DNA of 50,011 bases, from NCBI GenBank assembly GCA_937883785.1, contig CALGDE010000024.1, positions 1-50,011 on the forward strand, given 5' to 3'. Position 1 is the first letter of the stretch. Every line of letters starts with the position of its first letter. This DNA is from an uncultured cyanobacterium. Lineage in GTDB: Bacteria; Cyanobacteriota; Cyanobacteriia; CACIAM-69d. Position numbers and translations under genes: made by a program. Below are positions 48,490-50,011 of this stretch, piece after piece. The notes under the pieces are model-generated. The model was not told where the DNA came from. It worked only from the letters and a program-made list of their open reading frames with translations, and did not search any database.

Positions 48490-48844
48490 CAGAAATAGGT
48501 GGGAATTTTAATAGAGGGCGCGGGGGTATGGTCGAACTATATAGAACTTGGGGGATGTGTCACCGCTCGCAAGTTAGAAATACGCTGCCAGAAACGACGC
48601 AGGAATTACGGTGCAACAATTGAAACAATTGGTAAGAAATCGGCACGGTGATGGGGAAATAACCTGCGTCAGGCGGCTGCCATAATAGGGCTTTCCCACG
48701 GGGCTGTAGTTCGGAGACGATGACATTGCCCACTAAGGCTGGATGTTAGACGCTGATTGGTTTCAAAATCGCAAGCTTCCTTGGAAATATTTTTCCGTAA
48801 TATGCCTGCAGTGGAATTAAGCTCCCTTTAAAATCGGCTTTGAC
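48490..48844. other. Intergenic region between cphB and cphA
   Basis: 355 nt with no supported frame. It should hold a cphA promoter or a processed leader. CAACAATTGAAACAATTGGT (about 48613-48632) contains a duplicated CAATTG. I did not recognise an NtcA box (GTA-N8-TAC) with confidence. Confidence 0.4.
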
Positions 48845-49675
48845 CTAGCTAGCAGCCGCTGGGGAAACGGTGGGTTGGGGGAAGTGATTGTGCAGATTGT
48901 AGCGATCGCCATGGCTCAAAATATGCACCCGTAAATTGTGCAAGCTGACGGGATCGCTGGATTCAATATGGGGCTGGCTATTGTGGGAAATATCTTGCGG
49001 GTCCACAATCGTTACCGTACCCTTACCCAAAATTTCAATGGTGCCGTCGTCTTCAAACATGGCGCAGGTATCTTCATCAATGCCAATACCGATGCGGTCG
49101 GGATGGAGGGATACGGCGCTAATGAGCCGCGCCATACGGTTCCGATTATGAAAATGTTGGTCCACGATGATATGGGGCAAGATGCTGAGCCCCGTCGCCA
49201 TATCCACCAGCGATCGATTGGGCGACTCGCCGCTGCCGCCACCAGCAATCATATGGTGTCCCATGACGGCTGCCCCGGCGCTGGTTCCCGCTAAGGTCAC
49301 GGTGCCCTGGCGCACTCGCTGGCGAATCTGCTCCATAATCGCTGTGTCTGCCAACATGCCGCAAAGGCGCAGTTGGTCGCCGCCGGTCATAAAAATTCCC
49401 GTTGCTCCTTCAGCGAAGGCCCTGTAGTGCTCGTCGTCTCCTTGCTTGCGATCGCGAATGTCCAGCACCTCCACCTCGCGCGCCCCCATACTTTGGAAAA
49501 TATAGCGGTACTTATCGCCAATAATGGAAGGCTCCCGAGACGCACAGGGAAGAATGCCAATTTTCGCCTCGGCACCGCCAGAGCGTCGAAAAAAAGTATG
49601 TAAAATCTCGCGTCCGTGAATTTTGTCCTCAGCACCGCCGATCACAAGTACAGCAGTTTGGGTGGATTGGGGCAT
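48845..49675 (-). CDS. cphB: Cyanophycinase
   Basis: The 276-residue serine exopeptidase (peptidase family S51) releases beta-Asp-Arg dipeptides from cyanophycin. The nucleophile Ser (about 132) is in VTLAGTSAGAAVMGHHMI. Other conserved segments are VIGGAEDKIHGREILHTFFRRSGG at the N-terminus, FMTGGDQLRLCGML near 95 and DQHFHNRNRMARLISAV and GIGIDEDTCAMFE in the C-terminal half. Length and motifs match cyanobacterial CphB. It precedes cphA on the same strand, so one locus controls both making and using the store. ATG 49675. Confidence 0.97.
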   Translation of the reverse strand: MPQSTQTAVLVIGGAEDKIHGREILHTFFRRSGGAEAKIGILPCASREPSIIGDKYRYIFQSMGAREVEVLDIRDRKQGDDEHYRAFAEGATGIFMTGGDQLRLCGMLADTAIMEQIRQRVRQGTVTLAGTSAGAAVMGHHMIAGGGSGESPNRSLVDMATGLSILPHIIVDQHFHNRNRMARLISAVSLHPDRIGIGIDEDTCAMFEDDGTIEILGKGTVTIVDPQDISHNSQPHIESSDPVSLHNLRVHILSHGDRYNLHNHFPQPTVSPAAAS

Positions 49676-49821
49676 ACCAGCGTTCTAACGATTAACGGTT
49701 CAGCGACCTGCCGTAGGCAGAGCGCCTTTCGATTGAATCATAGCGACCGCCGTTCCCAAAATGAGTTCCTAAAGCGACAAAATATCACCGCCCCCAAACG
49801 GCATCCTTTATTTATCAAACC
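49676..49821. other. Upstream region of cphB
   Basis: Promoter-side sequence of cphB. It holds a small hairpin CTGCC-GTA-GGCAG (49708-49720) and the first copy of AAAGCGACAAAAT (49771-49783), which recurs at 49921-49933 beyond the MITE-like element. No gene seen. Confidence 0.4.
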
Positions 49822-49915
49822 ATCAGGACTTACGCAAGACATGCTGTTTGAGGGCAGAAACAAGCATTGCATCAGCTTCCCCCCTTGGTAAGTGCGGCTT
49901 TGCGTAAGTCCTGAT
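49822..49915. mobile_element. MITE-like element with 16-bp perfect inverted ends
   Basis: ATCAGGACTTACGCAA (49822-49837) and TTGCGTAAGTCCTGAT (49900-49915) are perfect inverted repeats bounding a 94-bp stretch with no coding capacity. GGACTTACGCA-type ends are seen on insertion sequences and non-autonomous elements of cyanobacteria (family knowledge; not searched). No clean target duplication lies at the edges. A 13-bp direct repeat AAAGCGACAAAAT flanks it at a distance. Confidence 0.75.
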
Positions 49916-50011
49916 CACCCAAAGCGACAAAATTTTGGAAACGCACTGTCCAAAGCAATATAGCGGCGACGGAGTGACTTAGGACAACAGTCTAAGACTT
50001 TGAGCAATGGC

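Overview
The window is cyanobacterial chromosome. GCGATCGC (the HIP1 octamer) recurs dozens of times. The genes include psaM (photosystem I), a Tic22-like protein, a ferrochelatase with a chlorophyll-binding tail, the RpaB response regulator, D-glycerate 3-kinase of photorespiration, and the cyanophycin pair cphA/cphB. I cannot place it to genus. I found no tRNA, rRNA or CRISPR array. Functions are assigned from motifs and family knowledge read by eye; no database search was run.

Layout. 1-507: remnant of a PD-(D/E)XK-type nuclease-like gene broken by in-frame amber codons. 598-9701: TPR/glycosyltransferase-like protein, secreted trypsin-like protease with two C-terminal PPC-like domains, leucyl aminopeptidase, alpha/beta hydrolase with an extra C-terminal domain, and a convergent PAS/GAF/GGDEF/EAL c-di-GMP protein. 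9702-10836: 1.1 kb without a supported gene, holding a striking perfect hairpin. 10837-19698: prmC, Tic22-like, hemH, a methyltransferase, a tyrosine recombinase, an exported PPC-like protein, a 58-residue membrane protein, a UbiH-type hydroxylase and a HIT protein. A dispersed hairpin-forming repeat family sits between several of these genes.

20371-30123: rpaB, glutathione reductase, then a same-strand group of four (small Gly-rich membrane protein, membrane-anchored spermidine-synthase-like protein, DUF4178 protein, SpeD). Next come a HerA-like ATPase, a small TM/coiled-coil protein, psaM with its own Shine-Dalgarno and a candidate RpaB (HLR1-like) site, and a TerC-family protein. 30242-33877 is a two-gene minus-strand unit: a histidine kinase with a degenerate ATPase domain followed by a TPR-CHAT protease. 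34051-39161: D-glycerate 3-kinase whose start codon lies in the last of four perfect 16-bp tandem repeats, a divergent EF-G-like GTPase, a membrane protein and a DUF2267 protein. 40177-49675: TolC-type outer-membrane protein, 2Fe-2S ferredoxin, exported PrxQ, M16 peptidase, cphA and cphB. A MITE-like element with 16-bp perfect inverted ends lies at 49822-49915.

Most genes are housekeeping or photosynthesis-related. The most interesting parts are: (i) the polyamine/DUF4178 membrane module at 22859-25968; (ii) the degenerate kinase plus CHAT protease pair; (iii) the dispersed repeat family, one copy of which supplies the start codon of prmC; (iv) the tandem repeats around the glycerate kinase start; and (v) candidate RpaB sites at rpaB and psaM.
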